From: Azospirillaceae bacterium
Lineage (GTDB): Bacteria > Pseudomonadota > Alphaproteobacteria > Azospirillales > Azospirillaceae
Length of the DNA stretch: 64,000 nucleotides
Direction of reading: 5' to 3'
Assembly: GCA_031291675.1 (NCBI GenBank)
Contig: JARLIO010000094.1
Location: 1-64,000, forward strand
Part shown: piece after piece, positions 62,754-64,000 of the stretch
How the letters are laid out: each line of letters starts with the position of its first letter
Numbering within the stretch: the stretch's first letter is position 1
Notes under the pieces: generated by a model
What the model saw: the letters and a program-made list of their open reading frames with translations, nothing else
The model's database searches: none
Told to the model about the DNA's origin: nothing
Translations under genes and position numbers: made by a program

Positions 62754-63013
62754 CCGCGCCATCCGGGTCCCGCGCACCCCGGGGCGTGGCCACCACGCGG
62801 TGTCAGCCAACCCCCTGGCAAAGGGCAGGATTGATCCGACAGAGGGAGCCGCATCCGTGACGATCAGGGAGCAAAGGACGCCGTCGCGATCGCCGATGAT
62901 TCCGGACGACCCGGTGCGGGAGTCCAGGCCGTCACACCGGATGTTTGGCGCGACTTTCGGTCGGTACGCCGGTCTGTCAGAGCGTTGCCGCACCTTGGCG
63001 GGACGGTGTCGCG

Positions 63014-64000
63014 ATGAGTGAAGGCAAATTCAGTGACGTGATCATGGTCACCAACCCCGTCGAAGCAAACCGGGGGACCGAGGCGCCGCGCCCGCTCTCG
63101 GGCAGCGGGAGCGCCGACGCCAACAAGCAGAGCATGGCGGAACGGCTTCGCAGCCATGGCTGGAGTTACCGACGGATCGCCGAGGACCTTGGCGTTTCCT
63201 ATGTGCTGGTATCACGCTGGCTGGATGGACTGCCGCCGGCCGGCAAGGCTGAACCGGTGGAGCGCAGCCGGCCCCGCACTGCCGCGAATCGAGCAACGCC
63301 CAGCCATGGTCGCGCGGCCCGGCCCACGGCCGCCGCGGGCGATGCGACGGTTCTGGAGGTCCAGTTTCAGGCCTTTGAGCGCTATGTCGGCGAGGTCATC
63401 GACCGACTCGTGGTCCGCCTGGACACGTCCGAGGCGCGCGAAGAGTCTTTGCGCGCCCTGCTCGCAGCCGCGCACACCGAGGGGCAGGCCCGCGAAGCGC
63501 GATTGCTGACATTGCTCGATCAGGAGCGCTCCCGCTGGGCCGAGGCTGAACGCGGTTTTCGCCGGGAGTTCGAAGCCTTCAAGGCCGAGATTCGCACCGG
63601 CATGCCCACTTTTGTGCCCGGCACGGTTGCCGGCCTCGTTGACGAACCGGCCGCCGAGGCCGCCGCCGTGGCGACGGAACCGGCCGCCACGGATGAGGAT
63701 CCATTCAATATTGCGGTGACGGATGAAGATCCGTTCAAAGTCGACGCACCCGATGATGATCCGTTCAAGGTCGACGGCCCGGATGACGATCCGTTCAAGG
63801 CCGACGGCCCGGATGACGATCCGTTCAAGGCCGAGGCCGCGGATGATGATCCGTTCAAGGTCGACGCACCCGATGATGATCCGTTCAAGGTCGATGCCGC
63901 GGATGACGATCCGTTCAAGGTCGAGGCCGCGGATGATGATCCATTCAAGGTCGATGCCGTGGATGACGATCCGTTCAAGGTCGACAGCGCGCGCGATGAT
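63014..64000 (+). CDS. HTH and coiled-coil protein with DPF decapeptide repeats (runs off the right edge)
   Basis: From the ATG at 63014 an open frame of 329 codons continues past the window. It has a helix-turn-helix at about residues 51-72 (SYRRIAEDLGVSYVLVSRWL), a Glu/Arg-rich coiled-coil region at about 115-190, and from residue 227 at least ten 10-residue repeats of the form D-D-D-P-F-K-x-x-x-x. The acidic repeats would be disordered and could be a multivalent binding region. No family is recognised. GGACGGTGTCGCG precedes the start, so the ribosome-binding site is weak. Confidence 0.75.
   Translation, partial: MSEGKFSDVIMVTNPVEANRGTEAPRPLSGSGSADANKQSMAERLRSHGWSYRRIAEDLGVSYVLVSRWLDGLPPAGKAEPVERSRPRTAANRATPSHGRAARPTAAAGDATVLEVQFQAFERYVGEVIDRLVVRLDTSEAREESLRALLAAAHTEGQAREARLLTLLDQERSRWAEAERGFRREFEAFKAEIRTGMPTFVPGTVAGLVDEPAAEAAAVATEPAATDEDPFNIAVTDEDPFKVDAPDDDPFKVDGPDDDPFKADGPDDDPFKAEAADDDPFKVDAPDDDPFKVDAADDDPFKVEAADDDPFKVDAVDDDPFKVDSARDD
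63692..63991. repeat. ten 30-base tandem repeats encoding DDDPFK decapeptides
   Basis: Units of 30 bases start at 63692 and recur every 30 bases to 63991, each coding D-(D/E)-D-P-F-(K/N) plus four variable residues (VDAP, VDGP, ADGP and so on). The first unit is most diverged and the later ones nearly identical. The array is truncated by the window edge. Confidence 0.93.

Overview
The window is GC-rich DNA (clearly above 60% by eye) with dense, overlapping operons, the isoprenoid genes dxs and ispH, a complete hopanoid gene set and an alphaproteobacterial style of ars genes and type VI secretion genes. It looks like chromosome from an alphaproteobacterium, most likely Rhodospirillales or a relative. 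I identified it by reading translated motifs, not by database search.

Region 1 (1-10.4 kb) covers isoprenoid precursors and hopanoids. A truncated dxs runs off the left edge, divergent from ispH and hpnH. Convergent to these is a tightly overlapped minus-strand operon, hpnA-hpnB-hpnC-hpnD-hpnE-shc-hpnG. Together they cover precursor supply, squalene synthesis (HpnCDE), cyclisation (Shc), adenosyl transfer (HpnH) and side-chain processing (HpnG, HpnA, HpnB).

Region 2 (10.4-13.0 kb) holds a MITE-like element with terminal inverted repeats, an acireductone dioxygenase-like cupin, a two-domain sulfurtransferase and a heavily deleted relic of an iron/siderophore-type ABC transporter.

Region 3 (13.0-24.7 kb) is an arsenic island. 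One operon carries arsR, a low-molecular-weight-phosphatase-type arsC, ACR3, a GST, a PstS-like binding protein, arsD and arsA. A minus-strand set carries arsR, arsN2 and an arsM broken by a frameshift, followed by a small AhpD-like protein and an ECF sigma factor. A glutaredoxin-type arsC lies further on. A 3-hydroxyacyl-CoA dehydrogenase that lacks the usual C-terminal crotonase domain ends beside a second copy of the MITE-like sequence.

Region 4 (25.4-59.5 kb) is a complete type VI secretion (T6SS) locus in two divergent arms from about 44.8 kb. The minus arm encodes three membrane sensor-like proteins (one with a SpoIIE-like domain that lacks catalytic residues), a lytic transglycosylase, two SPOR proteins, a lactate/malate dehydrogenase-like protein, TssJ, TssK, TssL, TssM, TssA and two Hcp proteins. 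The plus arm encodes a TPR-methyltransferase, a small helical protein, a J-domain-like protein, TssB, TssC, Hcp, TssE, TssF, TssG, TssH, VgrG and a MORN-type protein. MORN proteins bracket the locus. The usual Fha, PpkA, PppA, TagF and PAAR components were not recognised. The accessory genes around the core look like an uncharacterised envelope-sensing and peptidoglycan module and are the best candidate for something new.

Region 5 (59.5-64 kb) has a small membrane protein in locally AT-rich DNA, an Asp/Glu racemase family protein, a response-regulator-like protein that lacks the phospho-acceptor Asp, and a truncated HTH protein with at least ten DPF-containing decapeptide repeats. No tRNA, rRNA or CRISPR array was seen.
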